NCBI GenBank assembly: GCA_965204525.1
Contig: OZ241994.1
Coordinates: forward strand, 1,426,001 to 1,490,000
Direction: 5' to 3'
DNA: 64,000 nucleotides
From: Bin5 sp965204525
GTDB taxonomy: Bacteria > Chloroflexota > Anaerolineae > Caldilineales > Caldilineaceae
Position 1 is the stretch's first letter, and every line of letters begins with the position of its first letter. Both the position numbers and the translations under genes were made by a program. Below are positions 33,202-43,328 of this stretch, piece after piece. The notes beneath the pieces were generated by a model, which made no database searches, was not told where the DNA came from, and worked only from the letters and a program-made list of their open reading frames with translations.

Positions 33202-35385
33202 ATGACCGACGAACTATCGCAGATCCGACACAATCTGGGTGTATACAGGCTGCGGGGCTTCAGCGGGCGCGACGCGGAACTGAATGACTTGCGCCGGTGG
33301 CTGCTCGCAAGGCACGAGAAGCCGGCGCTGGCGATCAGTGGGGGGCAAGGCAACGGAAAGAGCACGCTGGCCACCGCGGCCGCGTGGAAGACGATTCACC
33401 ACTTTCCCGACGGTATCATCTGGGTGGGGGCCGCGGGCCGGGATCGCTTCCGCATGTATGACATTGTGCGCACGCTGGACACGGTGCTCGGCACGACGCT
33501 AACGCGAGTGAGCGAGGACCGCTGGGGAATCGGAATCCTGGAACAGCTTTACCGCCGCCGCCGTTTGCTCATTCTGGACGAACTCTCGGGAGCAACCGAC
33601 CGCGAGATTCAGACGCTGGCCGAGATCATCAGCCATCTGCATGATGCGGAAAATCAGTCCCATATTGTGTTGATTGATCGCGACATTCACCCTGAGTTTG
33701 CTGAGCTGGTAGGTGACCGGCACCTTCAATTGGGCGGGTTGCCGCTTTCTGAGGCAGTAGGCTTTGTCCATGCGCGTGCGCCCGAAGCCGTGCGGGATAC
33801 GGCGTTGCGCAACGTCGAGGGCCTGCACCGCCGGACAGGAGGCAGACCCCTGAGCATGCGCTTAGTGATGGGGCTGCTGATCGACTTTGGGCTTTGGAGC
33901 GATCTGGACGAGCTGCTGGCCGAACTGCCCTCTGAGGACGGCGTCTTGGGGATGTCCAGTGTTGCTGGATTTGCCGTCGAAAACTTCGCCGCTTTCTGGC
34001 CGGAGGCGGGGCTCATCCTGGATCGACTGGTCAGCGCGGCCGGCGGCGCAACCTACCAGGCGCTGACCGAGCTGTTCACGATGGGGATGGGCACTGAGGC
34101 CGAGAAACGCCAGACATTCGAAGGCCTGGTCGCGCGAGCCCTGGTCGAAGTGGACCTTTTTGATCGCAGGATCGTCGTGCAGCCGGTCGTGCGCCGCTAT
34201 CTTGTCGAAGGCGCGGTCATGCTGGGCGAGGACTGGCATCGCCAGCACGCGAGATATTATCTGCAGTTCGCCCAACGCTACCAGGAGCTGCCGATCCAGC
34301 GCTGGCAGGAGATCGACCCGTTCTGGGGAAACGTGCACTGGGGCGCGGACTGGGCCACCGACCGGGTGGAGCGCATCTTCGGCCAGTCCGTTGAAAAGAT
34401 GGTCTTTGAACGGCTGGAGTTGGAGGGGCTGCGCGACATGCCGATCAACTTCCCAGAGGTACAGGACGACCTCAAACTGATGCGGGACTATGCGCTCGCG
34501 CTCGCCCACTATGCTTTCTGGCGGCACCCGCCGGGCATCTGGCGCTGGTTGTGCGGCGGCGCGGTGGCTGCAATTGCGCTCGGCGATGCCGGTGACTTCG
34601 GCTGGATGCTGGCCAACATCGGCCGCCAGCGGTTCTTCAACGGTGAAGTCGAAGAGGCGATAGAATGGCTGCAGAGGGCGCTGCGCATCTTTGACGAGCG
34701 GGACATGTTGATGGCGATGGCCTACGGGCACACCGATCTGGGTACTTCCTTCCGCGTGCTGGAGGAACCGCGCCAGGCGCTCGATCACTTCTGGCTGGCA
34801 TTTGAGGCGGCCGCTCAGCTCGGAGACCCCCGTTCGCTGGCGCCCGCCTACATGAATCTTGGCAGCGCCTATCTCAGCCTGAACAGTTTCGAGCGGGCCA
34901 TCGAACAACATCGGAAAGCGCTGCGTGTGGCTTTGCGCCTCGGAGACGAAGGGCTGGTGGCCAGCGCGCATAACAATCTTGGTCTGGCCATGGAAGGGAT
35001 CGCGATGTATGCGGAGGCCCAACGGGCCTACGAATCGGCCCTTACCGTCTTCCTACGAAACCACGACGACACCGGCATCAGTACCTGCTATAACAATCTC
35101 GGCTCCGTCTGCTACGCGCGGCAGGATTTCGGGGCGGCGCTCGACTGGTATGAGAAAGATCTGGCACTTTCTGACAAGCGGGGCGCCTGGATGGACAAGG
35201 CGGCTACGCTGCACAACCTGGGTCATGTCGCGTTGGAACAGCAGGACCACGCGCAGGCGGCGGAGTACTTCCAGCGCAGCCGCGAGCTTTACGCAGCATT
35301 CCAACTGGATGAGTACGTGGCGGAAGAGGATGAGATGCTGGCCTACGTGGCTGCGGTAGCCTCCCCGGGAAGATCCCAACGCTAA
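33202..35385 (+). CDS. STAND-type ATPase with C-terminal TPR repeats (NB-ARC-like)
   Basis: 727 residues. N-terminal P-loop module: FSGRDAELNDLRRWL, Walker A ISGGQGNGKSTLATAAAW near 49, Walker B RRLLILDELSG near 120, a sensor-type end near 155 (SHIVLIDRD), then a winged-helix region (about 240-330) and eight or so TPRs from about 475 to 715 (ALDHFWLAFEAAAQLGDPRS, YAEAQRAYESALTVFLRNHD). STAND proteins act as ligand-triggered switches; in bacteria many are regulators or phage sensors. There is no recognisable N-terminal effector domain. It lies directly upstream of the groESL promoter. Confidence 0.85.
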   Translation: MTDELSQIRHNLGVYRLRGFSGRDAELNDLRRWLLARHEKPALAISGGQGNGKSTLATAAAWKTIHHFPDGIIWVGAAGRDRFRMYDIVRTLDTVLGTTLTRVSEDRWGIGILEQLYRRRRLLILDELSGATDREIQTLAEIISHLHDAENQSHIVLIDRDIHPEFAELVGDRHLQLGGLPLSEAVGFVHARAPEAVRDTALRNVEGLHRRTGGRPLSMRLVMGLLIDFGLWSDLDELLAELPSEDGVLGMSSVAGFAVENFAAFWPEAGLILDRLVSAAGGATYQALTELFTMGMGTEAEKRQTFEGLVARALVEVDLFDRRIVVQPVVRRYLVEGAVMLGEDWHRQHARYYLQFAQRYQELPIQRWQEIDPFWGNVHWGADWATDRVERIFGQSVEKMVFERLELEGLRDMPINFPEVQDDLKLMRDYALALAHYAFWRHPPGIWRWLCGGAVAAIALGDAGDFGWMLANIGRQRFFNGEVEEAIEWLQRALRIFDERDMLMAMAYGHTDLGTSFRVLEEPRQALDHFWLAFEAAAQLGDPRSLAPAYMNLGSAYLSLNSFERAIEQHRKALRVALRLGDEGLVASAHNNLGLAMEGIAMYAEAQRAYESALTVFLRNHDDTGISTCYNNLGSVCYARQDFGAALDWYEKDLALSDKRGAWMDKAATLHNLGHVALEQQDHAQAAEYFQRSRELYAAFQLDEYVAEEDEMLAYVAAVASPGRSQR

Positions 35386-35417
35386 CAAAACGCTTACGTT
35401 TTCGGGAGATTGGAATC

Positions 35418-35446
35418 TTGTCATGCGACAGGAACTATGCTACACT
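35418..35446 (+). promoter_or_regulatory. sigma70 promoter of groESL
   Basis: TTGTCA (35418-35423), 17-base spacer, TACACT (35441-35446). The operator starts 11 bp further on, so a bound repressor would block initiation. Confidence 0.8.
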
Positions 35447-35456
35447 TTCTGTTGGT

Positions 35457-35483
35457 TTAGCACTCAGGCTATTTGAGTGCTAA
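35457..35483 (+). promoter_or_regulatory. CIRCE operator (HrcA binding site)
   Basis: Perfect TTAGCACTC-N9-GAGTGCTAA inverted repeat just downstream of the -10 box, the established HrcA operator that represses groESL until heat or protein stress. HrcA itself is not in the window. Confidence 0.97.
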
Positions 35484-35647
35484 TGTGAGTCTGAAAGGCT
35501 GTGCAGGTCTTGCCGGATCCGTGTCTGACGGGCTGCGCGGCCAGAGAACTGTGTGACATCGGATCCTTTTCCCGCTACTCTATGGCGGGCAATTTAGAAT
35601 CACTGGCATTTCATCAGAAAAGTTCGAAAGGCAAGGAGGAAGGTCGA

Positions 35648-35938
35648 ATGAATCTTAAGCCGCTCGGTGATCGGCTGGTAGTCCAGCCCCTGGAGGGGGA
35701 GGAACAGACTTCCACGGGCATCTATCTGCCGGAAACTGCCAAAGAGAAGCCGCAGCAGGGCGAGGTAGTCGCAGCGGGTCCCGGCGCACGGGACGAAGAC
35801 GGCAAGCGCATCGCCATGGATGTCTCCGTCGGTGATATCGTTCTTTACGCGAAGTATTCCGGCACGAATATCAAGCTGGATGCGACAGAGGTTCTGATTC
35901 TCAAGGAATCGGACGTATTGGCGCTCGTTGAAAGTTAA
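35648..35938 (+). CDS. groES: Co-chaperonin GroES
   Basis: 96 residues, the usual length: MNLKPLGDRLVVQPLEGEEQ, the mobile loop TSTGIYLPETAKEKPQQGEV, and KYSGTNIKLDATEVLILKES at the end. It caps the GroEL ring. Start set at ATG 35648, behind AAGGAGGAAGG; the upstream in-frame GTG at 35501 lies before this site and is not credible. First gene of the CIRCE-controlled operon. Confidence 0.98.
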   Translation: MNLKPLGDRLVVQPLEGEEQTSTGIYLPETAKEKPQQGEVVAAGPGARDEDGKRIAMDVSVGDIVLYAKYSGTNIKLDATEVLILKESDVLALVES

Positions 35939-36010
35939 TCGGACCTACGCTGAAAAAGCTCAATTAACCCGCCCCTGGAGCGCGGGTCAAACCGGAGGAG
36001 AAAGACCGTA

Positions 36011-37648
<1,638 letters not shown>

Positions 37649-37683
37649 GGTTGGTTGGTTTGTGAACTGAATAGAGTTGAAAG

Positions 37684-37721
37684 GGGCGCCGGGGATGGAC
37701 AATCTCCGGCGCCCTGTTCTT
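37684..37721 (+). terminator. Intrinsic terminator after groEL
   Basis: GGGCGCCGGGGAT (37684-37696) pairs with ATCTCCGGCGCCC (37702-37714) over 13 positions with one G-T pair, loop GGACA, followed by TGTTCTTAT. Confidence 0.88.
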
Positions 37722-37803
37722 ATGCAAAGAGAGTCCTCGAAAAGCGAGGACTACTCTTGAATGAATCGTACTCCCTATCTTGGTGTCGAACAAAGGTTGA
37801 AAT

Positions 37804-38742
37804 GTGACGGAACGATTTCTAAGTCCTAGAGACATTCCTCAGTCGCTATGGGATGGGGAAAATGTTTTGTTCCTTACCCAGGATTTGATAGACGCCTATC
37901 TTGGGATTCTTGAGGCAAAAGGAATGCTTGAGATAGCGCGTAATAATTCCACGGGCGGCATATTCGGAGGTTCGTCGGAAGATGAAACTAACCTGCATTT
38001 CGCCCAAAGATTTGACGGCTCCTGTGCACGAGTAGAACTCGCCGTGTTGGATCCAAAGGAACAACTCAAGGATGTTTCCGATCAGTTCATACGTGCATTT
38101 TCGGGTGGACAAATCAGGCTGCTCGATATACCGTGCGGTTGCGGAGCCGCAAGCGCGGGGATACTGACTACAATTGCCGAGCTACGGCGACTGAACATCT
38201 TGCCTCGTCAGCCACTAGAAGTCTTCCTCACAGGAGGGGATGTCTCAGATTCGGCTAGAATGTATGTGGAGTTGATACTTAACGAGTTAGGACCTTCTCT
38301 GCGCAGACAAGGAATGTTTGTAAAGTCCTCTCTTTATGAGTGGGATATCAGTGATGCCGCAAGCACAACGGTTTTGCTTGACAGATGGTTGACAGATGGG
38401 GCGGACTGTGACAAATCGTTCTTGTTGATTGCTAATTTTTCTGGTTTCTTGGGCTCAGAAACTAACCTTCAGAAAGTTGAAGAACGGTTAGGTGAGATCT
38501 TTAGGTGGGCGCAAGTCCGAAATTCCACCGCAGTCTGGCTCGAACCACCAATGAAGAAGAGTATACGAGAGAAGATTGTCAAGTGGTTTAGTGGTCCATT
38601 CTCCAGGCTCATGGGATGGCTGCGCAATCAAGAGATTCCGAGTGCCCAGTTGGACACAGAGGCCAAATTCCTTCAACCTATAAGAAAGACGCTGGTTTCA
38701 GTGAGGCTCGTACTAGTAAGTATGGAGAATCCTTCCAGATGA
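37804..38742 (+). CDS. SAM-methyltransferase-like protein paired with a reverse transcriptase
   Basis: 312 residues. A Rossmann SAM-binding pattern is visible: IRLLDIPCGCGAASAGILTT near residue 100 (motif I), FLTGGDVSDSARMYVELI near 142 (motif II/III-like acidic turn), and SFLLIANFSGFLG near 200. No catalytic NPPY or PC motif, so not a standard DNA methylase; perhaps an inactive or small-molecule enzyme. The start codon is GTG with a weak ribosome site. Its stop overlaps the RT start (ATGA), so the two are translated together. The pairing suggests a two-gene RT-based defence system, but I cannot match it to a named DRT type. Confidence 0.6.
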   Translation: MTERFLSPRDIPQSLWDGENVLFLTQDLIDAYLGILEAKGMLEIARNNSTGGIFGGSSEDETNLHFAQRFDGSCARVELAVLDPKEQLKDVSDQFIRAFSGGQIRLLDIPCGCGAASAGILTTIAELRRLNILPRQPLEVFLTGGDVSDSARMYVELILNELGPSLRRQGMFVKSSLYEWDISDAASTTVLLDRWLTDGADCDKSFLLIANFSGFLGSETNLQKVEERLGEIFRWAQVRNSTAVWLEPPMKKSIREKIVKWFSGPFSRLMGWLRNQEIPSAQLDTEAKFLQPIRKTLVSVRLVLVSMENPSR

Positions 38743-39374
38743 TAGAGAGGCCAGGAATCCTAGCAAAACGTGCAGCGTACCAGTATCGCAGAAGGGATAT
38801 TCTAGCTTATACGAGCCTTAGACTCTATCTAAGAAACCAAGTCTCACTTCGCGATAGGTGGGCGCAAGAGGTTGCCACCGACCTGGCAGTCAACCAAACC
38901 CTGCCAGTCTACAATCACATTCTTCAATTCAAGCAGCTGGACGATTTGGGAAAGCCCGATTTTAGACACATCTATATGCCCGGTCCAAATGAGATCGTTG
39001 CAGAAACAGCGCTTTTGGCAGAATGTGCAGATTCCCCAGAGGCTTTTCAGCCTCCAACTGGTGTGTACAGTTACAGACTCTCAACTGGTACCGATACTCA
39101 AGGTGTCTTCAAGTACTACCTTCCTGAATATCGCAATCGGCACCGGTCTATCGCGCGTGCATGCCGTCAACAGCCAGATGCAGTTGTTCTCTACACGGAC
39201 ATTAGACAGTTTTATCCCTCAGTGAGCATTGAATTGGCCAAAAAGGCGTGGAATCTCGCTTGTCAAGAGAGCCAGCTCAAGTCCGAATTTCAGGGTCTGG
39301 GCACCAAGATTCTTGAAAACTATGGGACCACAACAACCTCAGGGGGCCAGTCACTACTTATTGGTCCAATGTTT
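38739..39374 (+). pseudogene. Reverse transcriptase, N-terminal part (gene split by the 23.8-kb transposon)
   Basis: 212 codons of RT ending at the transposon. The palm motif A is VVLYTDIRQFYPSVSIELAK near residue 150 (Asp, then FYPS), and motif B begins TSGGQSLLIGPMF at the break. The open frame runs on into the transposon end (RNYIES, stop at 39395). Joined to 63210 on, the frame continues exactly: LLIGPMFSHLIGNLVLKDVD, then FRYVDDFVFVA (motif C, YVDD) and LNDLGLELNTQKTEKV. Upstream the MTase-like gene overlaps by 4 nt. The RT looks like the unknown-group/defence (UG/DRT-like) class rather than a group II intron or retron RT; no maturase domain or msr/msd-like RNA is seen. Inactive as split. 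Confidence 0.85.
39367..39374. repeat. Left 8-bp target-site duplication (CAATGTTT)
   Basis: CAATGTTT immediately before the left terminal repeat; the identical 8 bases follow the right terminal repeat at 63202-63209. Confidence 0.95.
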
Positions 39375-39398
39375 CGAAATTATATCGAAAGTTAGCCA
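39375..39398 (+). repeat. Left terminal inverted repeat of the 23.8-kb transposon
   Basis: 24 bp, starting CGAAATTATATCGAAAG and ending TTAGCCA. Perfect match to the reverse complement of 63178-63201. Imperfect similarity continues for a few bases (TCGG versus CCGG). Confidence 0.95.
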
Positions 39399-39439
39399 TC
39401 GGGCATGATTCGAGTTTCGTCTGGGCATGAACTCGAATC

Positions 39440-39473
39440 AAAAAGGCCACCCCTGGTTCGAGGGCGACCTTTA
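39440..39473 (-). terminator. Intrinsic terminator after the zinc-ribbon gene
   Basis: Minus strand AAAGGTCGCCC pairs with GGGTGGCCTTT (11 bp, two G-T pairs), loop of 9-10 nt, then TTTTTGA. It stops transcription of 39509-39727 before the transposon end. Confidence 0.8.
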
Positions 39474-39508
39474 TGTGGTCTAGTGCGTGCTAGGGGGAAA
39501 CTTGGATA

Positions 39509-39727
39509 TCATGAATGACAAGTCAGGCAAACCCCATCCTCATTTAAGACTTCCGGGAAACTGACCTGTCGGCCGCACCGTTCGCAGTGATAGCTCTTGG
39601 CAGAAGATTTCTTGGAAGGTGGAGAGTTGAACATTGCACGGGCCAGTTCTTCTGGTGAGGCATCAATTCTTGGAGGGAGTGGGGGCATAGTGGGGCGAAC
39701 TCGTTTCTTGGCTTTCTTATTGACCAT
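39509..39727 (-). CDS. Small zinc-ribbon protein
   Basis: 72 residues. Basic start (MVNKKAKKRVRP), a Pro-rich part (PTMPPLPPRIDASPEELARA) and a C-terminal two-CxxC zinc ribbon (YHCERCGRQVSF…GVCLTCHS). The PP-x-x-P…SPEELARAMF part resembles the small proteins at 51308 and 57640, which have a P-x-PIPD-x-P-x-NVARILM core; possibly the same family with a zinc ribbon added. Role unknown, perhaps nucleic-acid binding. It has its own terminator. Confidence 0.65.
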   Translation of the reverse strand: MVNKKAKKRVRPTMPPLPPRIDASPEELARAMFNSPPSKKSSAKSYHCERCGRQVSFPEVLNEDGVCLTCHS

Positions 39728-39873
39728 GAAGTTATTGCCCTCTCCTACGATACTGAAACTTTCGAGAGTTTACAGCCTGTGCCAGTCTAATTGAAATTTC
39801 CTCCTTTGTCAATCGGATCATTCAGAGAAGGCTCTGGTGCAGAACCTTCTCTGAGATTACTATCGGACTCATT

Positions 39874-40920
39874 CTATTGAGGCTCTTGGGGGATATTACT
39901 TCCCCCTTGCCGCCTATTGCCCACGTACTTCAAGTATCTGGGCGGGCGGTCGTAGTTCCTGATATCCGGATAGGCTACTCCACCCTCGGTCAACCGATCG
40001 TAACCTACTTTCTTGCCCTCCATATCCTGTACAATCATTGCCATTTTATCGACGGTACTCAGACCCCGCATATTGAGACGACCTGAGCATTCGTTGGCAT
40101 ATCTTTGCAGGTGTTTTGGACTCATGTGGTGATGAGTGCCGTGATATGTTCTCCTAAAAAGTGCCCAAATGGATTCTATCCCATTTGTGTGCACATCGTC
40201 GCGAACATACTCCTTCGCTCCGTGAATAACCCAGTGGTGTTCAAACGGTGTTCCTTGGTATGATGCAAACTCGTCAGTATAGATCGTTGCGTCTTCACTG
40301 ACAGTTTCGTGAACAAACTGATGGATCGATTCTTTTCCCGTGTCCGGTAAAACCTTCATCCTTACCTGACTCGTTCCTCGATCCTTCGCGCCCGCCAGGA
40401 TCGTTTTGCCCGCAGAGCCCCGACCTAAATTGTACTTCTTATGAAGATGTCTGTTTTTCTCTTTTCCCCCGATTGCGGCTTCGTCGAACTCAACAGTGGT
40501 GGAAAACTTCTTCATTTTCTTATTCCACGCTTCTCTGATGCGGTGCCCCATGTACCAAGCCGCCTTTTGACCTATTTCTAGATCATCATGGAGTTTTATG
40601 CTGGATATCCCCTTGACATGACTGCTGAATAGAAAAAACCCCAATGCCCACTTTGACAAAGGGATCTTTGAACTCTGCATCGGTGTGCCTGTCCTGACCG
40701 AAAAATGCTTGCGGCAGGTTCGGCAACGAAATGGCTGAGGCTTACGTGTCTTTACTCTAGCGACGTTTTCGCTCTCGCAGTGCGGGCACTTGATTCCATC
40801 CGGCCATCGCTGTTCAATAAACCACTTCTCAGCTTTCTCTTCGGTGGCAAACATCTGCACTGCTGCCATCATGCTCAGTTTTTCGGACTTCGTTTCTCCT
40901 GACTTCTGGCCATCGTCCAC
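39874..40920 (-). CDS. IS1595-family (ISXO2-like) DDE transposase
   Basis: About 348 residues. An N-terminal zinc ribbon (RWPDGIKCPHCESENV, then FRCRTCRKHFSVRTGTPM) precedes a DDE core: FDEAAIGGKEKNRH (first Asp/Glu), IYTDEFASYQG (second Asp) and VHTNGIESIWALFRRTYHGT (final Glu in the HTNGIE motif). This is the ISXO2/IS1595 domain set. Start set at GTG 40920 because GGAGG sits 9 nt before it; the open frame extends to 41052, and an internal ATG pair at 40872 is possible. It is the only transposase between the 24-bp repeats and the natural mover of the whole element. Confidence 0.93.
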   Translation of the reverse strand: MDDGQKSGETKSEKLSMMAAVQMFATEEKAEKWFIEQRWPDGIKCPHCESENVARVKTRKPQPFRCRTCRKHFSVRTGTPMQSSKIPLSKWALGFFLFSSHVKGISSIKLHDDLEIGQKAAWYMGHRIREAWNKKMKKFSTTVEFDEAAIGGKEKNRHLHKKYNLGRGSAGKTILAGAKDRGTSQVRMKVLPDTGKESIHQFVHETVSEDATIYTDEFASYQGTPFEHHWVIHGAKEYVRDDVHTNGIESIWALFRRTYHGTHHHMSPKHLQRYANECSGRLNMRGLSTVDKMAMIVQDMEGKKVGYDRLTEGGVAYPDIRNYDRPPRYLKYVGNRRQGGSNIPQEPQ

Positions 40921-41299
40921 GGTAACAGCCCTCCAGTGTTGAATTGTAGCAGGGGCTGATGTACCTAACGCCACAGTACATGCTTTTGGCGGAACTACGC
41001 GGCTTAACTGTATCCACCGCGATGCCTCCGGCGCGAAAGCCCCTCGCTCCATGATGTTTTTCGCAGCGCCACGCCATTTGCGTGCGTAGGCGGCTGAAAA
41101 ACAACATGAACACTTCTGCTACGTCCTACCATTCAACACCTTTCCTAGATGGCACTGTCATGCAAAACGCATCTTCATAACCATCTCAAGATACTATTCT
41201 ACCAAATGACGAATGATTTGTCAAGGAAATAATAAATACTTTCTGATTCACAACCATCTGCCGCGCCCCAGTGTCTCCAAAATGTAATACGCGATTTGC

Positions 41300-41328
41300 T
41301 TGAAAAGGGCAGCGGGATCGGGTATGCT
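41300..41328 (+). promoter_or_regulatory. sigma70-type promoter for the DUF2513-like gene
   Basis: TTGAAA (41300-41305), 17-base spacer, TATGCT (41323-41328), 40 nt before ATG 41368. The rest of 40921-41299 is featureless. Confidence 0.75.
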
Positions 41329-41367
41329 GTGTTAGATAGAGGACTCCCTTTGATGAAAGGATACTCC

Positions 41368-41736
41368 ATGAAAACAACCAAATTTGAAGTGGATTTCGAA
41401 CTAGCCCGGATGATAGTGCTGAAGCAGGAAGAACTATATGACAGCGAGACATCCAGTTTGCCCGCCCACTTCTGTTTTGAAGGCTACACGCCCGAAAACA
41501 TCTCCTACAACATCAAAAAACTCGTCAACGCAAACCTCATCACGGCCCAAGTCTCGACGGAATGGCACAGAGGAAAGCTGAAGCTGTGGCCTACGGGGAT
41601 TACGGAGCACGGCTGGGAGTTTCTGGCGGCCGCCAAAGACGAAGAAAGATGGGCCGAAGCGGTAGAGACCGTCAAACAGCAAGGCGGTGCGACAACATTT
41701 GGATCGTTGAAAGCCGTTCTGTTTGCGGGTGCATGA
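41368..41736 (+). CDS. DUF2513-family protein
   Basis: 122 residues: MKTTKFEVDFELARMIVLKQ, then FEGYTPENISYNIKKLVNAN, LWPTGITEHGWEFLAAAKDE and KQQGGATTFGSLKAVLFAGA. This is the DUF2513 pattern (D-x-x-L-x-R-x-I-L, winged-helix-like body, T-x-x-G-x-E/WFL-x-x-x-x-D-x-x-W, final G-x-x-S/T). Members are small wHTH-like proteins common on phages and mobile elements. AAGGA lies 7 nt before ATG 41368; in-frame starts further upstream fall in the promoter. Confidence 0.8.
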   Translation: MKTTKFEVDFELARMIVLKQEELYDSETSSLPAHFCFEGYTPENISYNIKKLVNANLITAQVSTEWHRGKLKLWPTGITEHGWEFLAAAKDEERWAEAVETVKQQGGATTFGSLKAVLFAGA

Positions 41737-41831
41737 CAAGAAACCAGTGCCCAAGAACACTAATTGGTTTCCGAAAGGGGAGTGAATTTTGAACGTTGAG
41801 GGATGCTGTCTACCCCTAAAGTTAAGGCGAG

Positions 41832-42269
41832 GTGACGCAATTGAGTGACATGATTATTACTGATGATGTTATCCGAGAGCACCTCTACTTGATCTCTCGT
41901 GGAGTGCGCGCTCTGTCTCTTTTGGGATCAGTCGATGTAAATCAGGTAGTAATGGACCGGGTTTACACAAAACTACTGTTTGCCGCAGGAGAAGGTTGCG
42001 GTGCTGCACAAGAGTTAGCCCCCATCCCTTTTGTGATCCCAAGAACAGATGGCACCTTTGCAGATGTAGGATTTTCTAGTCACTCATGGGCTATCGACAC
42101 ATTCAAGTGGGTGAGAAATAACGCTCCACCTAAACATGGGTCACGGATAGAGGGGTTGTTGTTGGGATATTCCCCAAACGCCATTGCCGTACATGATGAG
42201 GTGTTGTGCGGACAGTTTCATAAGCCGGAAGGATCCAGGTTTTGCCGTGACACCTATGAGAAAACCTAG
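41832..42269 (+). CDS. Hypothetical protein
   Basis: 145 residues from a GTG start (MTQLSDMIITDDVIREHLYL); GAGG lies just upstream. An alternative ATG is 18 nt further in. No family recognised. The C-terminus has IEGLLLGYSPNAIAVHDEVL and CGQF, with two Cys. No signal peptide or membrane segment. Composition and the clean frame suggest a real gene. Confidence 0.5.
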   Translation: MTQLSDMIITDDVIREHLYLISRGVRALSLLGSVDVNQVVMDRVYTKLLFAAGEGCGAAQELAPIPFVIPRTDGTFADVGFSSHSWAIDTFKWVRNNAPPKHGSRIEGLLLGYSPNAIAVHDEVLCGQFHKPEGSRFCRDTYEKT

Positions 42270-42573
42270 GTTCCGTCGATATGGCGAATAAATCGCCACC
42301 GAACTGATTCATTTCCTATCGGACAGCGAGGGAATTGTTCACCGCAACGAATTTCAATTTCAGCCTCGTGCACGCACTCTGAGACGTAGAATCCGGCGAG
42401 TTTGCAAGTATGTCCGGTTCTAATGAACATGACTCCCATCTCCTTACTGGAAGGTTAAGATAGCAAGACATATACCATATCATGTTGAATAGGGTATTGC
42501 AATCGCGAAAGACACGTCACGGAATGTAACGGCCTTTGTGTTGTTGTGGTGGACATTTGTGTTGGCGAGCAAA
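42270..42573. other. Gene-free gap
   Basis: Region between the 145-aa ORF and the convergent PD-(D/E)XK-like gene. I see no gene, hairpin terminator or repeat worth naming. Confidence 0.4.
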
Positions 42574-43317
42574 TCAGATCAGGTCTAAAGGTGACACACC
42601 TTCGAGGTTGCTGAGGATGAATATGCGGGACCAGAGTGTTGTATCGACCAGTTCGTTTCTGACCGTCTGAAGTTCGTCTGTATTGCGGAGCACTGTTGGG
42701 TTAACGTTATGTTCTACCAGAACGAGCCACCATTCTGTGTAGAGGTCGTGTCTGTCTCTGATCTTGTCTGTTTTTTCGTTGATGCTTCGGTTGATATTGT
42801 CGATTGAGTCTCTGGCAACCCACCCTGAATCATCTACTCCGGCTACAACACCCATCAATTTGAACTCGTTGGTTGCTGAACTTGTGCCCGTGATGAATCG
42901 AATAATCAGTCCGCAGCGTGTTTCGTCGCGTGAGTGTGACAGAGGTTGGCCGTGATGTACTGACGCATTGAGGCGTCTGACATATTTGTCTGCGGCCTCT
43001 TTGACTTCACCGATAACCATATTTTTGTCTGGCAGTTCGGTGTAAAGAAAGTCGCAACTCACATAGACTTTGTATCCGTGCGGTGGTGGTTCGGCGGCTT
43101 CAAGTCCCGACCTAATGTTTTTCTCAAGCGGTTTTTCGACACTTTCTAGTCCCTTGTTCTCGTCTCCGAACATCCAGTTAAGTCGTCTCACTTCGACGGC
43201 GATGGAGTCGTTGACGATGAAGTCAGGGGGTTGGTCGTTAGTATCTGTTACGAACTGAATGTTGGTGTAACCCTGATCTTGGAGCCATTGCTCCACATGC
43301 GACTCGTTGACATCCAT
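42574..43317 (-). CDS. PD-(D/E)XK-like putative nuclease
   Basis: 247 residues. The N-terminus (VEQWLQDQGYTNIQFVTDTN, then QPPDFIVNDSIAVEVRRLNW) shows an Asp in PPDF followed by E-V-R in the next strand, the spacing of a PD-(D/E)XK core with Arg in place of the usual Lys. The rest is alpha/beta without known motifs. It could be a restriction-type or conflict nuclease. It follows the 43329 gene by 11 bp on the same strand and probably shares its transcript. Confidence 0.5.
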   Translation of the reverse strand: MDVNESHVEQWLQDQGYTNIQFVTDTNDQPPDFIVNDSIAVEVRRLNWMFGDENKGLESVEKPLEKNIRSGLEAAEPPPHGYKVYVSCDFLYTELPDKNMVIGEVKEAADKYVRRLNASVHHGQPLSHSRDETRCGLIIRFITGTSSATNEFKLMGVVAGVDDSGWVARDSIDNINRSINEKTDKIRDRHDLYTEWWLVLVEHNVNPTVLRNTDELQTVRNELVDTTLWSRIFILSNLEGVSPLDLI

Positions 43318-43328
43318 GACCTAATTCC

